NCBI GenBank assembly: GCA_040753915.1
Contig: JBFMDN010000023.1
Location: 1 to 64,000, forward strand
Source of the DNA: JBFMDN01 sp040753915
Lineage (GTDB): Bacteria > Desulfobacterota > Desulfomonilia > Desulfomonilales > Desulfomonilaceae
Direction: 5' to 3'
DNA length: 64,000 bases
Of the stretch, positions 33,404 through 43,050 are shown in pieces (position 1 is the first letter of the stretch; each line of letters begins with the position of its first letter). The notes under the pieces are model-generated. The model was not told the DNA's origin, ran no database searches, and saw nothing but the letters and a program-made list of their open reading frames with translations. A program made the translations under genes and the position numbers.

Positions 33404-34612
33404 ATGTTCAGACGATACTCCCTGTCGCTGCTCAGTGACTTGTTTGCTATGAGCCTCCGCCTCGTTTTCAGAAATAGACGCCGCTACAAGGGGGTCATGG
33501 CAGCTATCAGTGCCGGCGCAGCAGGACTGGTCGTTGTCATCAATTTGGGTGACTCCGTCGAGAACAAGATGGGCGAGCACCTCAGCATTCTCGGAAGGTC
33601 CACGATTATAGATGTGGAAATGGTGGAAGCAAACAGCCAACACCCGGGTCACTTTTCCGCCGAGCACGCGGACAAGCTCAGGAAGCTCCCCCACGTCATG
33701 GAAGTGGCTCCCCACGTGTCTATTGACGACATTGAGGCTAACGCTTACGGAGAGACAATGCTTGTGAGAGTTGCCGGTGTTCATCCCTCTTTCTGGAACA
33801 CGATCATGGCGCGGCTGGACGACGGTGATCTTACGGACATAAGCCACGAGAAGTCGCGTGACTCGGTCTGCGTCCTCGGCAGAGACGTTGCCACACATCT
33901 CTTCGGCGCGACGAGTCCTGTCGGGAAGACGCTCCAAGTGGGCAGCGTCAATTGCCGGGTCATAGGTGCCCTAGGCGGTATTCAGAGCCTCTCAACTCGA
34001 CGGACGGTCTTTTGCCCCCTGGCCACAGCGCAAAACCGCTTCGAGGGCATGCGCGAGATCAAGAGCGTTCGCCTCAGGGTAGACCACTGGGGACGCGTGA
34101 AATCGGTAGTGGATGCAGTCAAAGAGCATTTTAAAGAACACGTTCACGCGGAAATCGTGCAGTCCGTAAGGGTCTATTACTATCCAGAGCGAATCAAGAA
34201 GGTAGAAAACACGGTCTCAGTAGTGAAGATTCTGGCCGTCTTGGCGCTTACCGTGACGGTAATTGTCGGAGGAGTGGGGACTGCGACGCTTATGCTGACA
34301 GCTATTATGGACCGGAAACGGGAAATAGGGCTGAAGAGGGCGCTTGGTGCAGCCGACGAGCACATAATGCTGCAATTTCTCATGGAAGCGGTGGTGGTGT
34401 GTGCGAGGGCAGGAATAATTGGAATGCTCTTAGGTTGCGTAACCTCTCTCATACTCGTGGTCAGCCTCGACCTGCAGGTGGCTCCGACGGTCTTTGCGTT
34501 GAGCGTCGCTGCGGGACTCCTCGGGACTATTGTCCTGGGGATTCTGGCCGGCCTCTATCCCGCAAAGATTGCAATTGAATTGGATCCCGTCGTTTCGATG
34601 CGTTTGGACTGA
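33404..34612 (+). CDS. MacB/FtsX-like ABC permease
   Basis: 402 residues: an N-terminal membrane segment (MAAISAGAAGLVVVINLGDSV), a periplasmic MacB-PCD-like domain (residues 55-250, e.g. VMEVAPHVSIDDI, VCVLGRDVATHLFG), and three C-terminal helices of an FtsX domain (VKILAVLALTVTVIVGGVGTATLMLTAIMDRKREIGLKRALGA). The last phrase is the family signature that couples to a LolD/MacB-type ATPase. No ATPase gene is present in this neighbourhood. The gene is convergent with a second permease of the same length; their stops are 32 bp apart. Confidence 0.82.
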   Translation: MFRRYSLSLLSDLFAMSLRLVFRNRRRYKGVMAAISAGAAGLVVVINLGDSVENKMGEHLSILGRSTIIDVEMVEANSQHPGHFSAEHADKLRKLPHVMEVAPHVSIDDIEANAYGETMLVRVAGVHPSFWNTIMARLDDGDLTDISHEKSRDSVCVLGRDVATHLFGATSPVGKTLQVGSVNCRVIGALGGIQSLSTRRTVFCPLATAQNRFEGMREIKSVRLRVDHWGRVKSVVDAVKEHFKEHVHAEIVQSVRVYYYPERIKKVENTVSVVKILAVLALTVTVIVGGVGTATLMLTAIMDRKREIGLKRALGAADEHIMLQFLMEAVVVCARAGIIGMLLGCVTSLILVVSLDLQVAPTVFALSVAAGLLGTIVLGILAGLYPAKIAIELDPVVSMRLD

Positions 34613-34644
34613 TTACTGATCGCACTGCGGGAGATACCGGAAGC

Positions 34645-35853
34645 CTACTCGAACCGCATTGCTTCCGAGGCATCGAGCCTGCTCGCCTTCCTGGCAGGTA
34701 TGAATCCGGCCAATGCTCCCAGCACCGTGCCGAAGCACAGTGAGCCGACAATGCTGAGGAGCAACAAGTCATAGTGGGGAACCATCTCGAGCAGGCCGGA
34801 TGCGACTACCACAGCCACGGTTCCGGAAACTGCTCCGATAAAGGATCCAATTAAGCTGACCGAAATTGCTTCAGCGAGGTACTGTCTCCGTATTTCGATC
34901 TCGGTCGCGCCGACCGCCTTTTTGAGACCAATGTCCCTTGTGCTCTCCTGGACCGCGGCGAGCATAGAGCCTGCTATACCGAGGCCCCCGAGGATGAGCG
35001 TCGTTGCGATGCCGGTGAACAAGAGACTCTTCACGAGCAAGACCGACGTCTTGATTGTCCTGATTTTGTCAGGAAAATGCTGTACCTGCATGTCTTCCGC
35101 GTACGCTGGCTGGGTTCGCTGCAAGACCGTGGCCACTTCATGCTCAAGCTGGCTCACATCATCCCAATGTCGGGCTCGGACATAGATTCCATTACTTTGT
35201 CCGGCTGAGGCAAACTGGGTTTTCGCGACGGTAATCGGAACGAAGACCGAGCTGGCGAGCGTCTCATCCTCAATTCCGCCTATGACGCCGACAATCTTCA
35301 AGACCAGCCCTTCCGCTCGTATCGTCTTCTCCAGGATGTTTCCGTCATCAAAAGAAAGCTCTTCTCGAATGGTGGAGCCTATGACACAAACTGGTCTGCG
35401 TCTTGCCACGTCATCCTGAGATAAGCCGGTGCCCTGGGCAATACGCAGGTCCAACAACGCGAAACACGTTGGCTCCACCCCCACGAGGCGGCCCTTTGCA
35501 GTCTTCCGTCCGTCCGTGAACAGTCGATTGGGCTCGCGGACAAAGGGAGCAACGTGAAGAGCGAGGGGTAGGCGCCGCAAGGCTTCCACATCACGGTCGG
35601 AAAACTCCCGACGATGGCCATCGCCAACGCTTTCCGGCCGCCAGCCAACTTCTATCAGGCTGGCTCTTCCCAGGATCTCAAGGTTTCGACCAATGGCGAG
35701 CTCCACCGCCTCGCCCAAGGTGGTGACTGCTACGAGGCACGCCGTTCCCAAGCTGATAACGAGAATCACGCCCCAATATCTCGCCCTTTGTCTGAGGACC
35801 TGTCTGAACGAGATCCGAACAAAATCTAGAGGCGTCATCCGGACCGTCTCCAA
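34645..35853 (-). CDS. MacB/FtsX-like ABC permease
   Basis: 402 residues, built like its convergent neighbour: an N-terminal helix (YWGVILVISLGTACLVAVTTLGEAVELAIGRNLEILGRASLIEV), a periplasmic domain with DRDVEALRRLPLALHVAPFV and VCVIGSTIREELSF, and the FtsX domain (LLFTGIATTLILGGLGIAGSMLAAVQESTRDIGLKKAVGATE). The shared residues (NLEILGR, RDIGLKKAVGA) mark the two as homologous permeases that could form a heterodimer. As there is no ATPase or periplasmic adaptor beside them, the substrate and partner are unknown. Confidence 0.82.
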   Translation of the reverse strand: METVRMTPLDFVRISFRQVLRQRARYWGVILVISLGTACLVAVTTLGEAVELAIGRNLEILGRASLIEVGWRPESVGDGHRREFSDRDVEALRRLPLALHVAPFVREPNRLFTDGRKTAKGRLVGVEPTCFALLDLRIAQGTGLSQDDVARRRPVCVIGSTIREELSFDDGNILEKTIRAEGLVLKIVGVIGGIEDETLASSVFVPITVAKTQFASAGQSNGIYVRARHWDDVSQLEHEVATVLQRTQPAYAEDMQVQHFPDKIRTIKTSVLLVKSLLFTGIATTLILGGLGIAGSMLAAVQESTRDIGLKKAVGATEIEIRRQYLAEAISVSLIGSFIGAVSGTVAVVVASGLLEMVPHYDLLLLSIVGSLCFGTVLGALAGFIPARKASRLDASEAMRFE

Positions 35854-36358
35854 CAGTCAAGGCACTGTGCAGGGCTCCCAAGCTACAAGGGAGGAGAAGC
35901 CCCCCTACGCAACCATACAACCGAATCCCCGTTTCTGCAATCCGACCGGTCTCATGTCCATTGGCAAGGATCCTGTCCGCTTCCGATGGAGCGGGGGCCT
36001 TTGTGAAATGATTGCACACCGGTAGGCCTGGTATCCCGCCCGTCACTGTTGAACAGGGGAAACGGTCATGATAATTGCCAGCCGCCATAAGCTTCGGGAA
36101 GAAACCAGCGAGACGCCGGAGCCACAGGAACAGGCTCAGTCGGTGTCGATTCCCGTTGGAGTCCCTCGACTTCTTCGAGGGGCTCGGATCCCAACGGAGG
36201 GGCATTCTGGTGGTAGCGGTAAGGGCGGTTCGGGAATTGCTCGAAATGTGGGCTCCTCTCGAAGCGCCCCCTACACGCAGCGAGCCACAGGAACTGGGCT
36301 GAGAGTCTGATTCTCCTCACCATGGTCTTCGATTCACGTCAGCGCTCCTTCTGACAAC
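35854..36358. other. Intergenic region with dispersed repeat
   Basis: Apart from repeat family 2 copy C no gene is recognised. Short frames at 36066-36323 lack ribosome binding sites and family patterns. Confidence 0.5.
36015..36089 (+). repeat. Dispersed repeat family 2, copy C
   Basis: ACACCGGTAGGCCTGGTAT, CCGCCCGTCACTGTTGAACA, GGGGAAACGGTCATGATAAT and TTGCCAGCCGCCA follow the order of copies A (16645) and B (25142). Confidence 0.6.
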
Positions 36359-39300
36359 TCATGCCTGCCCCTTCGTTTTTCGAAGCTCTCTTCTTCCAAA
36401 TACTTGGCAAATCAGCACGTAGAAGAGCGGCACAAAAGAGATAGCCAGAGATGTCGCGGTAAACATCCCGCCCAAGACGCTAGTGCCTATGGCGTTCTGT
36501 GCCCCCGCACCGGCGCCGGTGGCAAGGGCGAGAGGCAAGACGCCGAATCCGAAGGCTAGGGATGTCATAACAATGGGGCGGAACCGCAATCGGGCGCCTT
36601 CCAACGTGGCCTCCATCAACCCCATACCTTGTTCGAGCTTCTCCTTGGCGAATTGGACGATCAAGATGGCATTCTTGGTGCTCAACCCCAATGTAGTGAG
36701 AAGTCCGATCTGGAAATACACATCATTGGGAAGCCCCCTGAATGACGAGGCAAGCACGCTTCCGATCACCCCTAGCGGCAACACCAGCATGATGGAAACG
36801 GGCAATGTCCAGCTCTCGTAAAGAGCTGCGAGAACGAGGAAGATCACGAGCATGGAAAATGCGTACAAAGCAGGTGCCTGAGAACCGGCCATCCGCTCTT
36901 GGTAAGAGATTCCGGTCCAGTCAAACCCGAAGCTCCGAGACAATTTCGAGGCCATCTCTTCCATGGCGGCCATTGCCTCACCAGAGCTCCTTCCCGGGGC
37001 CGGCTCGCCCCAGATGTTTATGGACGGAAACGCATTGTACCGCTCCAGCTTGGGAGAGCCCGCAGTCCAATGACCGGACGCAAAAGAAGAGAACGGGGCC
37101 ATTTTGCCCGCATTATTCCTGACGTAGAGTTTCTCCAAATCGTTGGGCAGCATGCGGTACGGCGCATCTGCCTGCACGTATACCCGCTTCACTCGCCCGC
37201 TGTGAATGAAGTCATTGACATAAGAACTGCCGAAGGCCGCTGATATGGTACTATGAATCGCAGTAATAGGGATTCCCAGAACACCGGCCTTCTGCCAGTC
37301 CACGTCAACTCGGTATTCCGGCACATCTTCCAGACCGTTGGGACGAACTCTGGTCAATCGGGAATCCTGCATAGCCATGCCCAAGAGCTGGTTTCGTGCC
37401 TCCATCAGCTCCGCATGACTGGTGCCGCCCCGATCCTGTAGCTGAAAGTCAAAACCCTTGGCTTGACCAAGCTCGATGACAGCCGGCGGTGGAAAGGCAA
37501 ACACCATGGCTCTACGGATTTTCGAAAAGGCCTGCATCGCTCTTCCGGCCACCGCATCAGCCTTCAAATGAGCCCCGTTGCGAAGGTGCCAATCCTTGAG
37601 CTTGACGAATGCTAGACCAACATTCTGTCCCCGCCCGGAAAAGCTTGTGCCCGAGACCGTGAACACGCTTTCCACCGCGTCCTTTTCGTCTATCAAGAAA
37701 TAATCCCTGACTCGTTCCTGGACGCTCAGCGTTTGCTCCAAAGCCGAGTTGGCCGGAAGCATTGTCTGCACCATCAAGACCCCTTGGTCTTCGTCGGGAA
37801 GATATGCGGTTGGCATGCGCATGAAAAGAAATCCCAGAGCAACAACAATCACAACGAAGACAATCAAGAATCGGATTTTCCTCGAAACGGTATAGCGAAC
37901 TAATCCCAAGTATATGCTTCTCAGGCCGAAAAAGACGTGGTTAAACCATCTGAAGAATGGGCGCAGGAAGAAAATTGCATTCTCGGACGGTTCATGCCCC
38001 GCTGCCACCGGCTTGAGAAGAGATGCACACAGAACCGGGGTGAGGATCAAGGCCACAACTACTGAAAGGAGCATGGACGCAATGATGGTTACGGAAAACT
38101 GGCGGTAAATGACCCCGGTCGAGCCGCCGAAAAACGCCATGGGGCCGAATACCGCGGAAAGCACCAACCCTATTCCGATCAAAGCGCTGGTGATTTCATC
38201 CATGGACTTGGCGGTAGCTTCTCGGGGAGAGAGACCTTCGTCGTGCATAATCCTTTCCACGTTCTCCACCACTACAATGGCGTCGTCCACCAGGAGGCCG
38301 ATGGCTAGCACCATTGCAAACATCGTAAGCATGTTGATGGAGAATCCGAACAGCCCCAGAACCGCAAAGGTCCCCAGAATCACCACCGGAACAGCGATGG
38401 TCGGAATCAGAGTGGCCCGGATGTTTCCCAAGAAGAGATACATGACCAGAAAGACTAGCAGGATTGCCTCGAAGAGTGTTTTGACCACCTCCTCGATGGC
38501 CACTTCAATGAAGGGGGTCGTGTCATAGGGGTAAACGACCTTCATTCCAGGCGGGAAATACCGGCTCATTTCCGCCATTTTTTTCTTGACTGCCTCGGCC
38601 GTCTCGAGTGCATTGGCTCCCGCAGCCTGCCGGATTGCCAGAGCCGCTCCGGGTTTCCCGTTGTAATGTGCCTCAATATCATAGACCTCAGTGCCCAATT
38701 CGGTGCGTCCCACGTCCTTGATTCGTACAATTGAACCGTCGGGGTTCATCCGGATGGGGATCGCACCAAACTCCTCGGGCGTCTTCAGCAGGTTCTGAAC
38801 TACAATTGAGGCATTCAAACGCTGACCCTCGACAGCAGGCGCTCCGCCAAACTGACCTGCTGAGACCTCCACATTGTAAGCTTTCAGTGCAGTGATCACA
38901 TCCTCGATCGTGAGGTGGTAATCGGTTAGCTTGACAGGATTGAGCCAGACTCGCATTGCATACTGGGAGCCGAAGACTTCAACCTCCCCCACTCCCGGCA
39001 CGCGAGCCAGTACCTTTTCGAGGTTCGACTGGGCATAGTCTCTCAGGTCATTCCCATCCATGCTCCCGTCTTCCGAGATCAGGCCTACAATAATCAACCA
39101 GTTTCGCGTGGACTTGCTGACCTTCACCCCTTGGCGTTGAACTACGTCGGGCAGGCTTGCCATGGCAAGCTGGAGCTTGTTCTGCACCTGGGCCCAGGCG
39201 AGATCCGGATCGGTTCCTGGCGCGAAAGTCAATTGTATGCGAGAGGCCCCGGCTGAATCACTGGTCGAGGACATATAGAGCATCTTGTCAAAACCGGTCA

Positions 39301-39508
39301 TCTTCTGCTCGATGATCTGCGTGACGCTGTTTTCAACTGTCTCAGCAGATGCTCCCGGATAATAGGAATCGATTGCGATAGACGGGGGAGCGATGGGGGG
39401 ATATTGGGATACAGGAAGATTATAAATCGCCAAGCCGCCGGCCACCATCATGATGATGGCAATAACCCAGGCAAAGACCGGACGATCCAGAAAAAATCTC
39501 GACAACAT
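36359..39508 (-). CDS. RND efflux transporter, HAE1 (AcrB) family
   Basis: 1049 residues, full length for an AcrB-type proton-driven multidrug pump. The N-terminus FFLDRPVFAWVIAIIMMVAGGLAIYNLPVSQYPPIAPPSI is typical. The proton-relay aspartates are in LLVDDAIVVVENVERIM (TM4). Later segments include VLILTPVLCASLLKP and GMGLMEATLEGARLRFRPIVMTSLAFGFGVLPLALATGAGAGAQ. It acts in the inner membrane as a trimer with the adaptor encoded 12 bp upstream and an outer-membrane channel. No TolC/OprM gene is beside it, so the channel must be encoded elsewhere. Confidence 0.94.
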   Translation of the reverse strand: MLSRFFLDRPVFAWVIAIIMMVAGGLAIYNLPVSQYPPIAPPSIAIDSYYPGASAETVENSVTQIIEQKMTGFDKMLYMSSTSDSAGASRIQLTFAPGTDPDLAWAQVQNKLQLAMASLPDVVQRQGVKVSKSTRNWLIIVGLISEDGSMDGNDLRDYAQSNLEKVLARVPGVGEVEVFGSQYAMRVWLNPVKLTDYHLTIEDVITALKAYNVEVSAGQFGGAPAVEGQRLNASIVVQNLLKTPEEFGAIPIRMNPDGSIVRIKDVGRTELGTEVYDIEAHYNGKPGAALAIRQAAGANALETAEAVKKKMAEMSRYFPPGMKVVYPYDTTPFIEVAIEEVVKTLFEAILLVFLVMYLFLGNIRATLIPTIAVPVVILGTFAVLGLFGFSINMLTMFAMVLAIGLLVDDAIVVVENVERIMHDEGLSPREATAKSMDEITSALIGIGLVLSAVFGPMAFFGGSTGVIYRQFSVTIIASMLLSVVVALILTPVLCASLLKPVAAGHEPSENAIFFLRPFFRWFNHVFFGLRSIYLGLVRYTVSRKIRFLIVFVVIVVALGFLFMRMPTAYLPDEDQGVLMVQTMLPANSALEQTLSVQERVRDYFLIDEKDAVESVFTVSGTSFSGRGQNVGLAFVKLKDWHLRNGAHLKADAVAGRAMQAFSKIRRAMVFAFPPPAVIELGQAKGFDFQLQDRGGTSHAELMEARNQLLGMAMQDSRLTRVRPNGLEDVPEYRVDVDWQKAGVLGIPITAIHSTISAAFGSSYVNDFIHSGRVKRVYVQADAPYRMLPNDLEKLYVRNNAGKMAPFSSFASGHWTAGSPKLERYNAFPSINIWGEPAPGRSSGEAMAAMEEMASKLSRSFGFDWTGISYQERMAGSQAPALYAFSMLVIFLVLAALYESWTLPVSIMLVLPLGVIGSVLASSFRGLPNDVYFQIGLLTTLGLSTKNAILIVQFAKEKLEQGMGLMEATLEGARLRFRPIVMTSLAFGFGVLPLALATGAGAGAQNAIGTSVLGGMFTATSLAISFVPLFYVLICQVFGRRELRKTKGQA

Positions 39509-39520
39509 GATGCGCCTCCG

Positions 39521-40729
39521 TCAATTGGGTTTTCTGGTCGACCCGACTTCTTTGCCAGCTTCCGCCCTGTCCGTGTGCTCAGGGGGACCAATTTTGACGG
39601 TGACGCCAGGCCTGACTTTTTGGAGTCCCTTGACGACCACACGATCGCCGGTTGCAAGACCTGACGCGACAAGCCACTTGTCGCCAATAGCACGATCGAG
39701 GGTTAGCCTCCGCTGCTGGATCTTCCCCTCATCGTCTACGATAAACGCGATAGGATTTCCTTTGGGATCGCGCGACACAGCCTGCTGGGGTACAAGGATG
39801 GCCTGCTCGTTGATGCCTTCCTTCACGATCGCCCTGACGAACATGCCGGGTAAGAGCAATCCATCCGGATTTGGAACGACAACCCGAAGAACGACGGAAC
39901 CGGTCGTCGGATCAACTGTGACGTCTCGAAATTGAAGCGTCCCTTCCAATGGATACTCGGTGCCGTCTTCCAAGAGAATCTTGACCCTATTCTGGTTCTT
40001 ACCGTTTTGATTAAGACGGATGTCGTCAAGGCGACGCCGTAATCGCAGTAGCTCCACGGTGGACTGAGGCACATCTGCGTAAATGGGGTCGAGTTGTTGA
40101 ATCGTCGCTAATGCAAGCGATTGATATGCTGTCACCAGAGCGCCATCGGTAACGTTGGATTTGCCGATGCGACCGGAGATGGGTGCCGTGACACGGGTAT
40201 ATCCCAGATTAATGCGCGCAGTCTCAACGGCTGCTCGCCAATACTCGATATCGGCTTCGGCCTGTTTCAGAGCGGCTTCCCTGTCATCGAAGTCTTGCTG
40301 GCTGACCGCTTTTTCTGCGAGCAATGCCCTGTATCGCTCGGCCTTTGCCCGGATCGCAGGCAGATTAGCCTCCGATTTGGCAAGAGCGGCTCTCGCGCTA
40401 TCAAGTGCTGCCTGAAACGGAGCCGCATCGATCTGATACAGAACCTGCCCGGCCTTCACATCGGAACCTTCCTCAAAGAGTCGCTTCTGTATGATGCCGT
40501 TGACCTGGGGTCGTATCTCCGCAACCAAGTACGAAGTAGTGCGGCCTGGCAATTCGGTCGTCAGAAGGAGCCGTTCCGGCTGAATCGTCACTGTAGCCAC
40601 CTCGGGGACAGGGGGCGGCTGTGAGGACTGTTGGCTCTTGTCACAGCCCACCACCAACAGCCCGCTTAGCAGAGTTATAAAAACAATACTCCATTTAAGT
40701 GGCTCAAAAATGTCTTTATTGAGTTGCAT
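39521..40729 (-). CDS. RND periplasmic adaptor (AcrA type)
   Basis: 402 residues. A lipoprotein signal ends LSGLLVVGCDKS. The adaptor order is visible: beta-barrel/lipoyl half (RPQVNGIIQKRLFEEGSDVKAGQVLYQIDAAPF), an alpha-helical hairpin (AALDSARAALAKSEANLPAIRAKAERYRALLAEKAVSQQDF), the second lipoyl half (INLGYTRVTAPISGRIGKSNVTDGALV) and the membrane-proximal domain (LLPGMFVRAIVKEG). It links the AcrB-like pump to the outer-membrane channel. I start at the ATG 40729 (GAGG upstream) because this gives the lipobox; the frame is open 31 codons further. Confidence 0.92.
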   Translation of the reverse strand: MQLNKDIFEPLKWSIVFITLLSGLLVVGCDKSQQSSQPPPVPEVATVTIQPERLLLTTELPGRTTSYLVAEIRPQVNGIIQKRLFEEGSDVKAGQVLYQIDAAPFQAALDSARAALAKSEANLPAIRAKAERYRALLAEKAVSQQDFDDREAALKQAEADIEYWRAAVETARINLGYTRVTAPISGRIGKSNVTDGALVTAYQSLALATIQQLDPIYADVPQSTVELLRLRRRLDDIRLNQNGKNQNRVKILLEDGTEYPLEGTLQFRDVTVDPTTGSVVLRVVVPNPDGLLLPGMFVRAIVKEGINEQAILVPQQAVSRDPKGNPIAFIVDDEGKIQQRRLTLDRAIGDKWLVASGLATGDRVVVKGLQKVRPGVTVKIGPPEHTDRAEAGKEVGSTRKPN

Positions 40730-41293
40730 CAGAGACCTCGCAAAAATTCGATGGTGAAGAAGTTGCACTCGCAAGCCGCATTCCCCTCCAAAGGTCCGTT
40801 GCCATCCGATCAAGGATGGCAACGAGAAACATCGAGCCTTGACTGCCTGGATTCAGGTCATATGCGTCCTCTGCCCACGCTCCACGATCTTCTTGCATTC
40901 GCCTGGTCCTCTGCCGATTCCAGGACGCTCCGGAACAGAGTGGAGCGTATTGAAAAATAGGTCCGCGCCTAGTTCCAGAATCGCTCCGTCGACGACCCTG
41001 GGAAACCACCGTCCGCTCTCCACTACCTCGCTGGCCATAACTCAGGAGATCCAGAAGCGCTGTTCGGAAACCTCGATCCATGTTTTCGCGAAGTGTTCAT
41101 CAAAGACTCACTGGCACTCACGTGTTATGACTGCCATGCATATTCAATGCAGGGCAGTACAAAACCAGTCTGCCAAAAAATACTAAAGATTCGCACGAGA
41201 TAACGTCGGGCGATCCCGGGTTGGTTTGTCTGACTCGGATTCTCCACCCCGGACTCGCCGAAGTATTCACTACGCAACTTGCGCTCAGCCGTT
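40730..41293. other. Intergenic region between tetR and the RND operon
   Basis: No gene recognised. It must hold the RND promoter and probably a TetR operator, but no clear dyad is evident to me. Confidence 0.45.
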
Positions 41294-42031
41294 TCAGTGT
41301 GGGGGCTTCCACCCTGATCGCCGCCTTCTTCTTCTCGCATCCTGTGCGCTTTTCCATTGTCGGCTCTGTCTTGGCGTCGGGTGTTGCCGTCCCGACTCGC
41401 ATTCCTTCTGGCGTCGGCTCAGCGCTCCGTGGAAAAAGATGTCCGTAGCGGTCGAAGCTTCAATTGCATCGTAAGAGCGGCTGGAATCAGAGAGCAACTG
41501 AAAAAGGAAGGTATTTATCGCTCCATCGAGAGCGAGGGCCATCTGAAACGGATCGAGGGCCCGGAAAACATTCTTTTCAATGCCCTGCTCAAAGACAGAC
41601 GCCAGTCTTTCCATGTGCTCATCGTACAGCTTAAGGAGGTCTTTGTCCAAGCCTGCTTTTGTATTGAAGCTCGCCCCTCTCGTCTCGGCGAAAAACAGGC
41701 GCATAAGCGGCAGATTGTCCCAAAACAGCTTCTGACGGAGAAGGATGTATTTCTCGATGGCCCGAAGAGGATTGCCTTCCTCGTCAAGGGTCTGCAGAAG
41801 CGCGTGGTGCCACTTCTCAGCGGTCTCCAGGTTGAGAGCTTTGTACAATTCCTCCTTGTTAGCAAAGAATTTGTAAAGCGTTCCGATCCCGAACTCAGCT
41901 CTTTTCGCGATCTCGTGCATCGAGACGTTGTGATATCCTTTTTCAGCAAAAAGGTCCAGCGCTGCATCAAGTATCTCTTTGCGCTGCAGCAAACTTGTTC
42001 GCTCTCGACGAGGAAGACCTTCCAGTTTCAT
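41294..42031 (-). CDS. TetR-family regulator
   Basis: 245 residues from the ATG at 42031 (GAGG upstream). The N-terminal HTH is clear: RKEILDAALDLFAEKGYHNVSMHEIAKRAEFGIGTLYKFFANKEELYKAL. The ligand domain (ALLQTLDEEGNPLRAIEKYILLRQKLFWDNLPLMRLFFAETRG) resembles regulators of efflux genes. The last 40 residues (RRQKECESGRQHPTPRQSRQWKSAQDARRRRRRSG) are basic and low in complexity and exceed the usual 190-220 residues; a frameshift near the original stop may have extended it. It lies upstream of the RND operon on the same strand, the usual place for a local repressor. Confidence 0.85.
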   Translation of the reverse strand: MKLEGLPRRERTSLLQRKEILDAALDLFAEKGYHNVSMHEIAKRAEFGIGTLYKFFANKEELYKALNLETAEKWHHALLQTLDEEGNPLRAIEKYILLRQKLFWDNLPLMRLFFAETRGASFNTKAGLDKDLLKLYDEHMERLASVFEQGIEKNVFRALDPFQMALALDGAINTFLFQLLSDSSRSYDAIEASTATDIFFHGALSRRQKECESGRQHPTPRQSRQWKSAQDARRRRRRSGWKPPH

Positions 42032-42816
42032 GTTGCCCTCGCCGAACCCTAAAGGACCCATTCGCTTCTCCTTTGGACACTGCATTCTGAACCTGACGTC
42101 CGATTCTAATTCTATTCCTCCTCGGAGTAGAGATCAAGGGGAACTTCGCAGAGCTGCGTTCATAATCCCAAGAAAGTCTGATCAGAGCTTGGCAGGTGGA
42201 GTACGGTACTGGAAGTGACGGTCAAAAGGTGGGGACCGTGCGAAGTGCGACCGGAAATCGTCTCAAGGCGTTGGAGACCTCTGAGCTCACTCGGAACAGC
42301 AAGTCTGCCTTGATGGCAAGGCCGAGCGGACGAACGGAGGCCTTGGAGAAGGTCTGGCTCAGCCATTACGAATGTTGCCAACCGGAGCGTCAATACGCGA
42401 AAACGGATGAAGCTGTCGGCGGTCAGGCCGACGCATATTGCCGGTGCGCGGCTGGGAGAGCATCCGGTCAGTTTCGCAATATAGGTCAAAGACTTGTAGA
42501 CACTTGGCCGTGAAACACGAACCTTCGAAGCACTCGTTTGTGCTGGTCCTTGCGGAGATCGCTCTCGCAGCAGTCCGCATCGAAAACTGGTGCTGGGGGC
42601 TGCCTTGAGACTTTCCCGTCTTTTGCCTATCCCGAGTGCATTGGGGGATTCTGGAGCTCAGATCTTGCGGACTGAGGGGACATCAAGCCTATTCTCGGCA
42701 GATCCCGCCATAGATAACTTCAGGTGAGTCCGAAGGATGGAGATTAGATACGCAATCGCCGGATTACTCGTGCGATCTTCTCTGGAATCTCGGGTTCACA
42801 CTGATCCACGCCGCGC
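42032..42816. other. Intergenic region, no gene recognised
   Basis: Frames at 42160-42513 on both strands overlap one another and show no family pattern. This stretch separates the efflux locus from the fluoride riboswitch. Confidence 0.5.
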
Positions 42817-42843
42817 TTGACTTCTTATAACAGCAGCTATAAT
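42817..42843 (+). promoter_or_regulatory. Promoter of the fluoride riboswitch transcript
   Basis: TTGACT (42817-42822) and a perfect TATAAT (42838-42843), spaced 15 bp, lie 13 bp ahead of the aptamer. The short spacer lowers confidence in the exact boxes. Confidence 0.55.
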
Positions 42844-42856
42844 AGTATAAATAGAA

Positions 42857-42905
42857 GGGGATGGAGTCCCCCTGGAACGCCTGAGAGGCTGATGACTCCT
42901 GCCGT
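42857..42905 (+). ncRNA. Fluoride riboswitch aptamer (crcB motif)
   Basis: The conserved skeleton of the fluoride aptamer is present in order: GGGGATG (42857-42863), CCCC that can form the pseudoknot with the 5' GGGG, GGAAC, a short GCC/GGC hairpin, the invariant GCTGATG (42888-42894), then ACTCCT. Stem P1 is GGAGT (42863-42867) with ACTCC (42895-42899). It matches the published consensus GGnGATG...GCTGATG...CTnC as I know it. Such aptamers bind fluoride through a Mg2+ cluster and usually switch genes on. Confidence 0.88.
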
Positions 42906-42914
42906 AAAGAAGCT

Positions 42915-42968
42915 GCGGTGGGAGCATCGTTGGTTTATGACCCACCGCAAGGTGGGTTTGTTGGTTTC
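42915..42968 (+). terminator. Expression platform of the fluoride riboswitch
   Basis: Terminator: ACCCACC (42940-42946), loop GCAA, GGTGGGT (42951-42957), then TTGTTGGTTT. Antiterminator: GCGGTGGG (42915-42922) pairs perfectly with CCCACCGC (42941-42948). The same strand, GGTGGGAG (42917-42924), can instead pair (two wobbles) with CTCCTGCC (42896-42903), which includes the 3' strand of aptamer stem P1. Fluoride binding should lock P1, free the antiterminator and turn transcription on. Confidence 0.7.
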
Positions 42969-43050
42969 AGGGGAGCCGCCTTGCCCGTCGAATAGGCAGA
43001 TCGCTATGGGATCCTGACCACACAGGGCGGAGAAGAGCAGGGGATCTGTC

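Noticed and set aside
42160..42513. Frames upstream of the fluoride riboswitch on both strands
   Set aside because: Low-complexity, antisense to each other, no recognisable domain.
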